64,000 nt of DNA, taken from the NCBI RefSeq assembly GCF_001487165.1, contig NZ_LN913006.1:1728304-1792303 (forward strand), in the 5' to 3' direction. The notes under the pieces were generated by a model, which saw only the letters and a program-made list of their open reading frames with translations, had not been told where the DNA came from and ran no database searches. Of this stretch, positions 55,137-62,493 are shown one piece after another. Both the position numbers and the translations under genes were made by a program. Numbering within the stretch: the stretch's first letter is position 1; each line of letters opens with the position of its first letter. Origin of the DNA: Blautia massiliensis (ex Durand et al. 2017). Its GTDB lineage: Bacteria > Bacillota > Clostridia > Lachnospirales > Lachnospiraceae.

Positions 55137-56192
55137 TTAAAAAACTTCCTGTTTCATATAATCCAGCAATTTTGCATACGACATTTTCAAATCAATATTG
55201 GCATTCCATCCCAATTTCTGCATTTTTTCGGCACTTAAATGCATTTTCACATCTGGCGCATATCCGTTCTCATTCAAATTTGGGGAGATATCATAAACGA
55301 CCTTTTGTTTTCCATTTCCAAATTCATCAATTAACATTTCAGCCATCTTCGCTATTGTAGTATGACAGTCCTCATTTGAAATATTATAAGAATCTCCCTT
55401 AACACCTTTGAGTAGCAATATCATTATTCCTATTATAGCATCCGCCGAATATACATAGTTCCCTTCTGAAAGACCTTTTGTATGCAAAACAACATCTTCT
55501 CCATATAAAATGCTTTTTGCAAATTGTGCAAACACTCTGTTTTCTGTTTTTAAAATTCCAGCTCCAAAAGTTTGCGCCAATCTTGCCGTAACTACATTAA
55601 CATTATACTGGGCTGCATATGCATTACATAAGCATTCACAATATCTTTTTCCTTCTGGATAACAACTTCTCACTGACGCCAAATTCACATATCCCAGTTG
55701 ATTTTCTGTAATTTTATGATCCTGAGTGTTTAATATTCCATATACTTCCATTGAAGAAATAAACACCATATTTATTACTGATTTTGTTCTTGCCAGTTCC
55801 AATAAATTCAATGTACTATTCGCTGCAAGTTTGAGGCAATCCACAGGATATTTAATCATGTCCTTTGATGCGGTTACTGCCGCGCAATGAACAATATAAT
55901 CAACTTTTTCAGCTATATTTAAAGAATTCTTTTCCAAATCACATGATATATACGTAATATTTTTTTCGTCGTACAATTCTCCAAATACGCTCTTTGCTTT
56001 ATCCGTGTTTCGAATTATTGCTATAATCTTTAAATCCAAACCATACTTTTTATTGCAGTACGCAAAATTTTTCACTAATAATGATCCCACCAAACCAGTT
56101 GCACCGGTAATAAGAATCACTTTATTTTTGAATCTATCAAAACTTATATTACTATTCGAAACATATTCAAAATCTTTTTCTAATACTCCCAT
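55137..56192 (-). CDS. NAD-dependent epimerase/dehydratase (SDR)
   Basis: 351 residues, extended short-chain dehydrogenase. NAD-binding VILITGATGLVGSLLVKNF; DYIVHCAAVTASKDMIKYP; catalytic SSMEVYG with later YPEGKRYCECLCNAYAAQ (Tyr-x-x-x-Lys). The ATG at 56192 sits right after the cytidylyltransferase stop with GAGG 6 nt upstream; a longer frame to 56234 overlaps that gene. Works on a nucleotide-activated sugar or polyol; substrate unknown. Confidence 0.85.
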   Translation of the reverse strand: MGVLEKDFEYVSNSNISFDRFKNKVILITGATGLVGSLLVKNFAYCNKKYGLDLKIIAIIRNTDKAKSVFGELYDEKNITYISCDLEKNSLNIAEKVDYIVHCAAVTASKDMIKYPVDCLKLAANSTLNLLELARTKSVINMVFISSMEVYGILNTQDHKITENQLGYVNLASVRSCYPEGKRYCECLCNAYAAQYNVNVVTARLAQTFGAGILKTENRVFAQFAKSILYGEDVVLHTKGLSEGNYVYSADAIIGIMILLLKGVKGDSYNISNEDCHTTIAKMAEMLIDEFGNGKQKVVYDISPNLNENGYAPDVKMHLSAEKMQKLGWNANIDLKMSYAKLLDYMKQEVF

Positions 56193-56193
56193 T

Positions 56194-56931
56194 CTATTCC
56201 TCAATTCCATAAATCTGCGCATTTTCTTTTGCATCTAAAATAGCTCTCATAATATAAAAATCATCTGGTGTCGTAATTTTTATATTTTCAGTTGGACCTT
56301 CGATCAAATAAATCTTTTTTCCATACTTTTTCATCAAAGAGCAGGAATCAATAGCATTTGTTAATCCTTCATTAATTGCTCTCCGTTCAACTTCCATAAT
56401 ATCATTCAAAAAGAAGCTCTGAGGGGCCTCCGCCAATCGAACGCAATTCCTATCTGGAATTGTATTAATTTCTGCATTATCTTCATTCTCTACAAGAAGA
56501 ATTGTTTCTTTTGCTTTTACACAAGTTATGGCAGACCCGTTTTCCTTTACAGATCTTATATTATCGGTTATTAATTTCGAATTAATCAAAGGTCTGACTC
56601 CATCATGAATCAATACAATATTTTTCTCTTCTTTATCTACCACTGATTCAGCTGCACAAAGTCCATTATAAATTGAAAGCTGTCCGGTTTTTCCTCCAGG
56701 AACAATTTTCTTCACCTTTCTTATATTATATTTTTCTAACAATTCGTTCAAATATTGAATTCTGTCTTCAATGCATGAAATTACTATTGCATCTATCTCA
56801 TCATGATTCTCAAATTGTTCCAATGTATGAATTATAACTGGTTTTCCTCTCAACATTAAAAACTGTTTAGGTAACTCCTTGCTATGCATTCGACTTCCTA
56901 TGCCACCAGCAAAAATCACTGCAATATTCAT
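56194..56931 (-). CDS. IspD/TarI-like cytidylyltransferase
   Basis: 245 residues. VIFAGGIGSRMHSKELPKQFL (nucleotide loop), VLIHDGVRPLI, CVKAKETILLVE, RLAEAPQSFFLNDIM and NIKITTPDDFYIMRAIL. In capsule loci this family makes CDP-activated polyols (e.g. CDP-ribitol) rather than the isoprenoid intermediate. The neighbours SDR and LicD support a polyol-phosphate branch. Start MNIAVIF at 56931. Confidence 0.85.
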   Translation of the reverse strand: MNIAVIFAGGIGSRMHSKELPKQFLMLRGKPVIIHTLEQFENHDEIDAIVISCIEDRIQYLNELLEKYNIRKVKKIVPGGKTGQLSIYNGLCAAESVVDKEEKNIVLIHDGVRPLINSKLITDNIRSVKENGSAITCVKAKETILLVENEDNAEINTIPDRNCVRLAEAPQSFFLNDIMEVERRAINEGLTNAIDSCSLMKKYGKKIYLIEGPTENIKITTPDDFYIMRAILDAKENAQIYGIEE

Positions 56932-56935
56932 ATAT

Positions 56936-57754
56936 TTACTCCTCCGTACAAAATACCGTCATTTCATGACAAATTCTTTGGCTTTCAGGTGGTAATTCCA
57001 TATAATCTTTATACAATCCTGTTAAATACTCATCATAATTAGATGGTGCATTGAAAAAATATTTTTCAAATTCTACAGATATAGGTTTCATATAGCCTTT
57101 TTTATGTATTTTTTCCTGCGGACCATATCCCCACAGAATTCCTCCAATAAATTCTGAATCTTCAAATTTATAGGTTTTTGCTAATTCATCTATTTTTTCA
57201 CAAATCTTCTCACTACTTATAACAGATAAACATTTTATCACAACAGGCTTTGCAATCCTTTTAAAAAGATTTTTCCCTTTTCCGATTTTAGCTATTTTTA
57301 AAAAAATAAGTTTACGTAATTTCAAAGATTTTTTATATATTTTATCAGTTTCTTTTGAATCATTTGGATTTCCATCAATAGGAAAAACATCTATCCATAT
57401 ACCATTTACATTCAAATCATCATCATAAAATTCTGTGGATATTTTTGTTCTTTTATCAACCAATTTTATAAACGGAAATTTCAAAGTTCCATCTTTCCAC
57501 GAACAAATTTTTAAATGATTTGGCAAACTTGAAAAATCAATATCTTTTTTTTCTAATAATCGATCATAATCTGGTCTTGGCATCAACACATCAATGTCAT
57601 CATCCCATGGAATAAATCCTTTATGGCGAATTGCTCCCAGCAATGTTCCACCGCATAATGTATAATACAGATTATTTTCTTTACATAGCTTATCAAAATC
57701 TACCAGAATATTTAATTCTGTTTCTTTTATTTCCTCCAAACTCATTTTTCTCAT
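56936..57754 (-). CDS. LicD family phosphotransferase
   Basis: 272 residues, nucleotidyltransferase fold. LCGGTLLGAIRHKGFIPWDDDIDVLMPRPDYDRLL is the LicD signature with the metal-binding DDD; WIDVFPIDG follows. Transfers phospho-substituents (phosphocholine, polyol phosphate) from CDP donors to glycans. The ATG overlaps the stop of the glycosyltransferase (ATGA). Confidence 0.9.
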   Translation of the reverse strand: MRKMSLEEIKETELNILVDFDKLCKENNLYYTLCGGTLLGAIRHKGFIPWDDDIDVLMPRPDYDRLLEKKDIDFSSLPNHLKICSWKDGTLKFPFIKLVDKRTKISTEFYDDDLNVNGIWIDVFPIDGNPNDSKETDKIYKKSLKLRKLIFLKIAKIGKGKNLFKRIAKPVVIKCLSVISSEKICEKIDELAKTYKFEDSEFIGGILWGYGPQEKIHKKGYMKPISVEFEKYFFNAPSNYDEYLTGLYKDYMELPPESQRICHEMTVFCTEE

Positions 57755-58875
57755 TTGTTCACCACACCATCCAACAATAATTTTTCTAATTTTTTTGCTT
57801 CGGTATGAATTTCATATCCTCGCATTGTAAAATTTTCCACTATCTCATTTATGGAAACTCGGTTTATATTTGCTTTAATGTTTAATATTTCTTCAGCCCA
57901 GGACTCCGCTGAATTTTCCAAATTCCAAAATATAAATGATGGATTAATTTTAACTTCTTTAGGAATTACGCTGTCAGATGCTAACATAGGTACTCCATTT
58001 GCCTGCGCTTCCATCGCAGCCATACTGAGTCCTTCAAATTTAGATGGAAATAAAAACAGATCGAATGTACTCAACCATCCACATATGTCTTTCTGAATTC
58101 CGGCCATATATACATACTTATTTAGTTTCTTTTTATCAATCTCTTTTTCAAGCTTTGTCCTGTCTTCTCCATCACCTATTAAAATCAATCTTACTTTTGG
58201 TTCTTTTTTTATAAGTTTTTCAAATATGTCTAAAATAAACATTTGATTTTTTTGGAAATGCAACCTTCCTATATTTCCTATGATATAATTTTCTTCCCAC
58301 TTCAAATCTCGCCGCAATTTTTTTCGCTTCACATCATCAAAACAATATTTTTCTACGTCTATTGCATTACTGATAATAATAGATTTTTTTATTATTGAAG
58401 AATCATAAAACCATTCCGAAGCTTCTTTTGAACAGCTCCAAAAATCCGTTGCGTAATGAGCAATTCTTTTTTTATTATATTGATGTAAAATTCCTCTTAA
58501 CCTGCTATCCATATTTTGAGAATTATGGCTATGTATAATTCTTCTTTTTACCCCATATTTTTTTGCCATTTTCAGATAATCAATATTGGCAAGACTACAC
58601 ACATTCACCCATATTGCATCATACTTAGAAGCATTATTTTCAAAAAAATTTTTTAATTCTTTTTTGTATTTTTTATAATTTTTACTTCTCGCAGGAAAAT
58701 GAAATGTTTGTGAGCCATTGGAAATAATTTCATCTTCGAAAGCGATTTTATTATATGAATTACATAAAAAATCAAAATGAAAGATATTCTTATCCATGTA
58801 ATGATAGTAATTCATAATAACACTCTCTACCCCACCTGGATTTTCTGTCATACCAAAAACTAATATTTTATACAT
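57751..58875 (-). CDS. Glycosyltransferase family 4 (GT-B)
   Basis: 374 residues. MYKILVFGMTENPGGVESVIMNYYHYM at the N-terminus, IIHSHNSQNMDSRLRG, GNIGRLHFQKNQMFILDIFE and the donor-site block LFLFPSKFEGLSMAAMEAQANGVPML. Resembles EpsF-type exopolysaccharide transferases. GAGG 6 nt before the ATG at 58875. Cytoplasmic face of the membrane; sugar specificity unknown. Confidence 0.9.
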   Translation of the reverse strand: MYKILVFGMTENPGGVESVIMNYYHYMDKNIFHFDFLCNSYNKIAFEDEIISNGSQTFHFPARSKNYKKYKKELKNFFENNASKYDAIWVNVCSLANIDYLKMAKKYGVKRRIIHSHNSQNMDSRLRGILHQYNKKRIAHYATDFWSCSKEASEWFYDSSIIKKSIIISNAIDVEKYCFDDVKRKKLRRDLKWEENYIIGNIGRLHFQKNQMFILDIFEKLIKKEPKVRLILIGDGEDRTKLEKEIDKKKLNKYVYMAGIQKDICGWLSTFDLFLFPSKFEGLSMAAMEAQANGVPMLASDSVIPKEVKINPSFIFWNLENSAESWAEEILNIKANINRVSINEIVENFTMRGYEIHTEAKKLEKLLLDGVVNK

Positions 58876-58906
58876 AGGTTTCCTCACAATTTAATGTTTG
58901 ACTATT

Positions 58907-59941
58907 TTAATTTCTACTTTTTTCGTAAATATAATTTTGATATGCCCGCACAATATATATGATACTTGCAATATGAACCAATTTATATTTCATAAAAAAA
59001 ACAGGCAATGTTCTCGCTGAAAAATTATTCTTTATATGGAACTTTTTTATCGCATCTTTGAATACAGGTGTATTTATAATTTTTTTTATATGCTCTATTT
59101 TTTTTACATAATTTTCTTTATTATTAACGCAAAATATACCTCTAACACAGGCTATATTTAAATGCATTAAAATATAATCATTAAATGCCAATTGTACATT
59201 TTCATGTTGTTTTTCAATATACTTACTCGTTATATTCATAGCTTCAATATATTGAAGCACTTTTTTATCTGCGTTACTCCTCATCGTAGACTCATTGTCT
59301 ATAGAATAATGGTAAAATATCGTATCACTTATGCTAATTCTGGAACAATGCATTAAATAATGTAATGTAAAATCACTATCCTCTGAAAGCTGCATTTTTG
59401 TATTAAAGCTAATTCTATTTTCATAAATAATGCTTTTCCTAAAAATCTTTCCCCAAACCTGCATGAATTTTGTTGGATTTGCGATCATTTCCAACTTCAT
59501 TTTTTCTGCAGAGTCATTAAAATAATATGTTTTCTCTTCTTTATTGTTTATATAATTTGCTCTATTACCAATCTCGTAACTATATACATACAAATCCGCT
59601 TTAGCATTTAATATATCTTCGTAAATATATTTTTTGCTTTTAGATACTATATAATCATCTGCATCGACAAAGACAATCCATTCTCCTCTGGCGTTTTTCA
59701 ATCCTTCATTTCTAGCTCTTGACACTCCTTTTTCCGAATGAATTAGTTTAATATTTTCTCCATATTTTTGAATTAATTTTAATGCAACACTATTGGTGTA
59801 ATCAGTTGATCCATTTTCAACAATCAATATTTCATATTTCTCCATGTTACAAGTATGTGTAATACTTTCCACAGCTCTTTCTAATGTATCAGCCGCATTA
59901 TATGCTGGAATAATATATGAAATTAATATTTTTTCATTCAT
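58907..59941 (-). CDS. Glycosyltransferase family 2 (GT-A)
   Basis: 344 residues. ISYIIPAYNAADTLERAVESI, ILIVENGSTDYT, GVSRARNEGLKNARGEWIVFVDADDYI (DXD metal site) and LSEDSDFTLHYLM. Adds a sugar to the lipid-linked repeat unit; specificity unknown. Confidence 0.92.
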   Translation of the reverse strand: MNEKILISYIIPAYNAADTLERAVESITHTCNMEKYEILIVENGSTDYTNSVALKLIQKYGENIKLIHSEKGVSRARNEGLKNARGEWIVFVDADDYIVSKSKKYIYEDILNAKADLYVYSYEIGNRANYINNKEEKTYYFNDSAEKMKLEMIANPTKFMQVWGKIFRKSIIYENRISFNTKMQLSEDSDFTLHYLMHCSRISISDTIFYHYSIDNESTMRSNADKKVLQYIEAMNITSKYIEKQHENVQLAFNDYILMHLNIACVRGIFCVNNKENYVKKIEHIKKIINTPVFKDAIKKFHIKNNFSARTLPVFFMKYKLVHIASIIYIVRAYQNYIYEKSRN

Positions 59942-59952
59942 AATCCTCTTAT

Positions 59953-60777
59953 TTAAAAGCTCCCCTCATATCTTTTTCCAACAAACTTAGCTTTTAAAAA
60001 CGCTGTACTCTTTTTCCACCAATTAATCTTTTCCATATGCTGGTAAGGCAACTCTTTAATCTCATTTTTCTTAATTTTCCCTAGTTTAATCTCACCATCA
60101 AGCCACACATTAAATATTATCTCGCTTACTCTTCCATAAAATCGCCCCTGAAATGCTGATAATTCCTGTGGATCGATGCGTTTTTCTAACTCGAAGAGAA
60201 TATCAAATAACCATTCACAATAATCATTCAGATATCGTTTTTGCATGATCATCATATTGAACATATATCCGTAAGTGTGTTTTACAACTTCATCATAACT
60301 TTTCAGATAGTCGGGATATTTTTCAGCGATTATCTCTCTGGTGATATCTAATTGAGATGCATAATGTGTATGTTCATAATGGGAATATAAGGTTTCTATA
60401 TAATACTTTCTTTTTTTAGGTACAAAAATTTTATATTTTTCCAACATTGGGCGCAGCTCATTATACGTAAGAACACCTTCAAATGGTGCCTTGGTTTTCT
60501 TTCCAAAATGGCGTCTATAATGTGCCAATCCTGTATAATCCGTGTCAAGATTTTTCCATGCCCAATATAAGCCTGTAAGCTCACAATACGCAGCGTTTTT
60601 GTTTGAAATGTTTTCTCCTGTATTATCTTTTTGATACCCTAAATCCAGCGGATTTCCATTCTGATCTGTTTTTCCCTCTGCGCCAACATGCAGTGGAAGA
60701 TACATTGCATCTTGAGGCATTTCATATTTTTTATGTGTTGCTACTATAATTTTTACTGTAGGCGTATTCTTCGTCAT
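59953..60777 (-). CDS. DUF4422 glycosyltransferase-like protein
   Basis: 274 residues. VKIIVATHKKYEMPQDAMYLPLHVGAEGK, NISNKNAAYCELTGLYWAWKNLDTDYTGLAHYRRHF and HTYGYMFNMMIMQKRYLNDYCEWLFDILFELE are DUF4422 blocks, common in capsule loci and thought to be glycosyltransferases. First gene of the AT-rich island; about 330 bp of non-coding DNA precedes it. Confidence 0.88.
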   Translation of the reverse strand: MTKNTPTVKIIVATHKKYEMPQDAMYLPLHVGAEGKTDQNGNPLDLGYQKDNTGENISNKNAAYCELTGLYWAWKNLDTDYTGLAHYRRHFGKKTKAPFEGVLTYNELRPMLEKYKIFVPKKRKYYIETLYSHYEHTHYASQLDITREIIAEKYPDYLKSYDEVVKHTYGYMFNMMIMQKRYLNDYCEWLFDILFELEKRIDPQELSAFQGRFYGRVSEIIFNVWLDGEIKLGKIKKNEIKELPYQHMEKINWWKKSTAFLKAKFVGKRYEGSF

Positions 60778-60849
60778 TTCAATATTTCCTTACATGCTTT
60801 CTCTCTTTTTTCTATTCATCCTCCATATGCAAGTTTTTATTTTTCATAA

Positions 60850-61055
60850 CTTCGAATACACTCCCCAACTCAAAAGCCGGCACATTCTTCGCCGTGCCCG
60901 CACCTTCTTCAGGTACACACACGACAGGCGGTATTCAACCCGACGGTGTTTATCACTGATATACACCGTGTTTTGCTTTCGCTTTCTTTTTGTCAGCACG
61001 GCAAAGCCGATGCACTGACCTTATGACATCTGTTTTCTGACATGCCATAAGGTCA
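60850..61055 (-). ncRNA. Structured RNA downstream of the TnpB-like gene (candidate guide RNA)
   Basis: No ORF of note lies between the TnpB-like stop and the capsule genes. On the minus strand: GACCTTATG/CATAAGGTC (61054-61017), CGGC-TTT-GCCG, CGGTGT/ACACCG (60968-60944), then an outer GAATAC/GTATTC pair (60936-60931 with 60859-60854) enclosing ACCT/AGGT and GGCAC/GTGCC hairpins. This density of stems just 3' of a tnpB frame matches the place and style of TnpB omega/right-end RNAs. The guide would begin near 60850. Boundaries are inferred. Confidence 0.55.
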
Positions 61056-61106
61056 ATCCACCTGCTCGCTTTTCATACTGATATTCTGTTTCCTTTGTTC
61101 TTCCCT

Positions 61107-62342
61107 TCATGCTCTGCGTCCAAACTGTGTCAGGCACTTTTTCCCGAGATTTCTCACAGCATTCAGATATCGGTCCGTCTGATGTCCATTGGCGCAGCAG
61201 CATAGTTCTGTTCTGGTGTCAGTCCGAATGATTTCTGCACCGCACTTTGCACAGATTTTGCTGATGCCGGTGGCGTGGACTTCGATAACGATGATTCCGT
61301 TTTTCCAGGCTTTGTAGTCCAGGTACTGGCGGATCCTGGTGCTTAAGTGGAGCGGGCCCCAGTTTCCTGAGCCTTTCATGACGTTTCTGGAATATTCCTG
61401 GTTATAACGTGGAAGTACGATCACGGAGACGTCCTGCTCTACGGCAAAACGTAAGATCTGGCTTGTGACCTGGTGTCCATAGTGTTCAGAAAGATGTTTC
61501 AGATGCATCCAGTATTTCTGATCAACTCTGCCTGTCTGTCTGCCTCCGGTTGCTTCCTGGGACTTCTGGATCTTTTCCAGAAGCTTTCTGCAATGGTGAC
61601 TGTATTCCTTTCCGCCTTTCCAGAACTTCACTGCAATCTCCTGACCGGTTCCGTCCAGAACAACGCCTGCTGCAAAGGCATCACTGTTTGTAAACTGAAT
61701 ACAGAGTATCCTGCATCCTGCCTGCATCCTCTGACGTACGGTTGCTGTATTTTCATTGTTCTGACGTACTGGAACATGCAACATGTCATATTTGTATTCA
61801 AAAACTACGGATGGTGACATGAGTCTAGCGTTTTCCGGAAAGTCTCTGCCTGACAGCCGGCAATGCATCCAGGTCCATGTGTCTCCTGTCCAGACACGCA
61901 ACGTGATCTCTTTAGCGGAAAAATCCTGATACATTCCTTTGTAATAGGTAACTGCTGCATTTAGTTTCTCGGCTCTGCCGATCTTCTCATCCTGGGCAAA
62001 ACGGCTGATATAGCTTTTGGCTGAAGCAATTCCTTCATTGGCTGCTGCTCTTCGAAAATACAGTGGAACCTTTTGCCAGGGGAGGGGATCTGATGGTATG
62101 CGTCCGCCTCGTCCCGGAATGCTCATGATCTCCAGCTCGCGTAAAGTCTGCTGGCTTCCCAGTTCCCAGAGATCCGTATGATCCAGAAGCAGGTTGTAAT
62201 AAAATTCAGCGATCCGGTTATAAAATTCCTGTGTGGTCCGCAGCCATTCCGGATGTCTGCACCAGAGATGCAGTCGCCAGGTTGTGATGCTGTAGCCGCT
62301 TTTTCCGGTGTTTTCTTTTTTTCCGGTTTCCGGTTCTTTCAT
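61107..62342 (-). CDS. TnpB-family protein with disrupted RuvC active site (TldR-like)
   Basis: 411 residues. Recognisable TnpB layout: N-terminal helical part (KVPLYFRRAAANEGIASAKSYISRF), a WED-like region, RuvC and zinc ribbon (CAKC at 364-367, CCC at 381-383), ending in TDRYLNAVRNLGKKCL. Against TnpB, the three catalytic acids are gone: RuvC-I reads RILCIQFTNSDA (Q216 for Asp), RuvC-II VIVLPRYNQ (P311 for Glu), RuvC-III DRYLNA (Y392 for Asp). It has no TnpA partner. The ATG at 62342 has GGAG 8 nt upstream. Chromosome-like GC. Probably a nuclease-dead RNA-guided DNA-binding protein; the alignment is by eye. Confidence 0.75.
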   Translation of the reverse strand: MKEPETGKKENTGKSGYSITTWRLHLWCRHPEWLRTTQEFYNRIAEFYYNLLLDHTDLWELGSQQTLRELEIMSIPGRGGRIPSDPLPWQKVPLYFRRAAANEGIASAKSYISRFAQDEKIGRAEKLNAAVTYYKGMYQDFSAKEITLRVWTGDTWTWMHCRLSGRDFPENARLMSPSVVFEYKYDMLHVPVRQNNENTATVRQRMQAGCRILCIQFTNSDAFAAGVVLDGTGQEIAVKFWKGGKEYSHHCRKLLEKIQKSQEATGGRQTGRVDQKYWMHLKHLSEHYGHQVTSQILRFAVEQDVSVIVLPRYNQEYSRNVMKGSGNWGPLHLSTRIRQYLDYKAWKNGIIVIEVHATGISKICAKCGAEIIRTDTRTELCCCANGHQTDRYLNAVRNLGKKCLTQFGRRA

Positions 62343-62406
62343 TTTGGTTCTCCGTTTTTCGCAAAGAAAATTCATTATAATATAACTTATCTAAATTATT
62401 ATTTTT

Positions 62407-62431
62407 GTCACTTATCATTTCCATAAGCGAC
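62407..62431. repeat. Left recombination site of the invertible segment
   Basis: Arms GTCACTTAT and ATAAGCGAC (8 of 9 complementary) around a 7-bp core CATTTCC. 22 bases (62411-62432) are the exact reverse complement of 63825-63846. Arms-plus-core is the usual tyrosine-recombinase site design. Confidence 0.85.
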
Positions 62432-62475
62432 AAGCAGGCCGGAAACCCGTATAAATGCGGACTTCCGGCCTGCTT
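62432..62475 (-). terminator. Stem-loop after the recombinase gene (insulator-like)
   Basis: 13-bp arms AAGCAGGCCGGAA and TTCCGGCCTGCTT, very GC-rich, between the recombinase stop and the left site. The T tract is short, so termination is plausible but not certain. In the present orientation it would stop recombinase mRNA from entering the TnpB-like/capsule genes. Confidence 0.6.
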
Positions 62476-62493
62476 TGACCATAATTCTGACTG

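Larger units (their letters stand above)
46702..60790 (-). other. AT-rich surface-polysaccharide biosynthesis island
   Basis: Thirteen minus-strand genes for a Wzx/Wzy-type polysaccharide with galactofuranose and phospho-substituents. Base composition is far more AT-rich than both flanks, and AAA/AAT/ATA codons dominate, the usual sign of a horizontally exchanged capsule/EPS cassette. No priming glycosyl-1-phosphate transferase and no Wzd/Wze-type length regulators are in the window. The GC shift back occurs at about 60.85 kb, where the TnpB-like module begins. Confidence 0.85.

Noticed and set aside
60830..60853. Candidate guide after the structured RNA resembling the right crossover site (TTATG-AAA pattern)
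   Set aside because: Only a loose AT-rich match with several mismatches; too weak to claim the guide targets the switch.
61107..62375. Ordinary IS605/IS607-type insertion sequence carrying tnpB
   Set aside because: No TnpA gene, no recognisable transposon ends, and the catalytic residues are replaced. The longer start at 62375 has no ribosome site.
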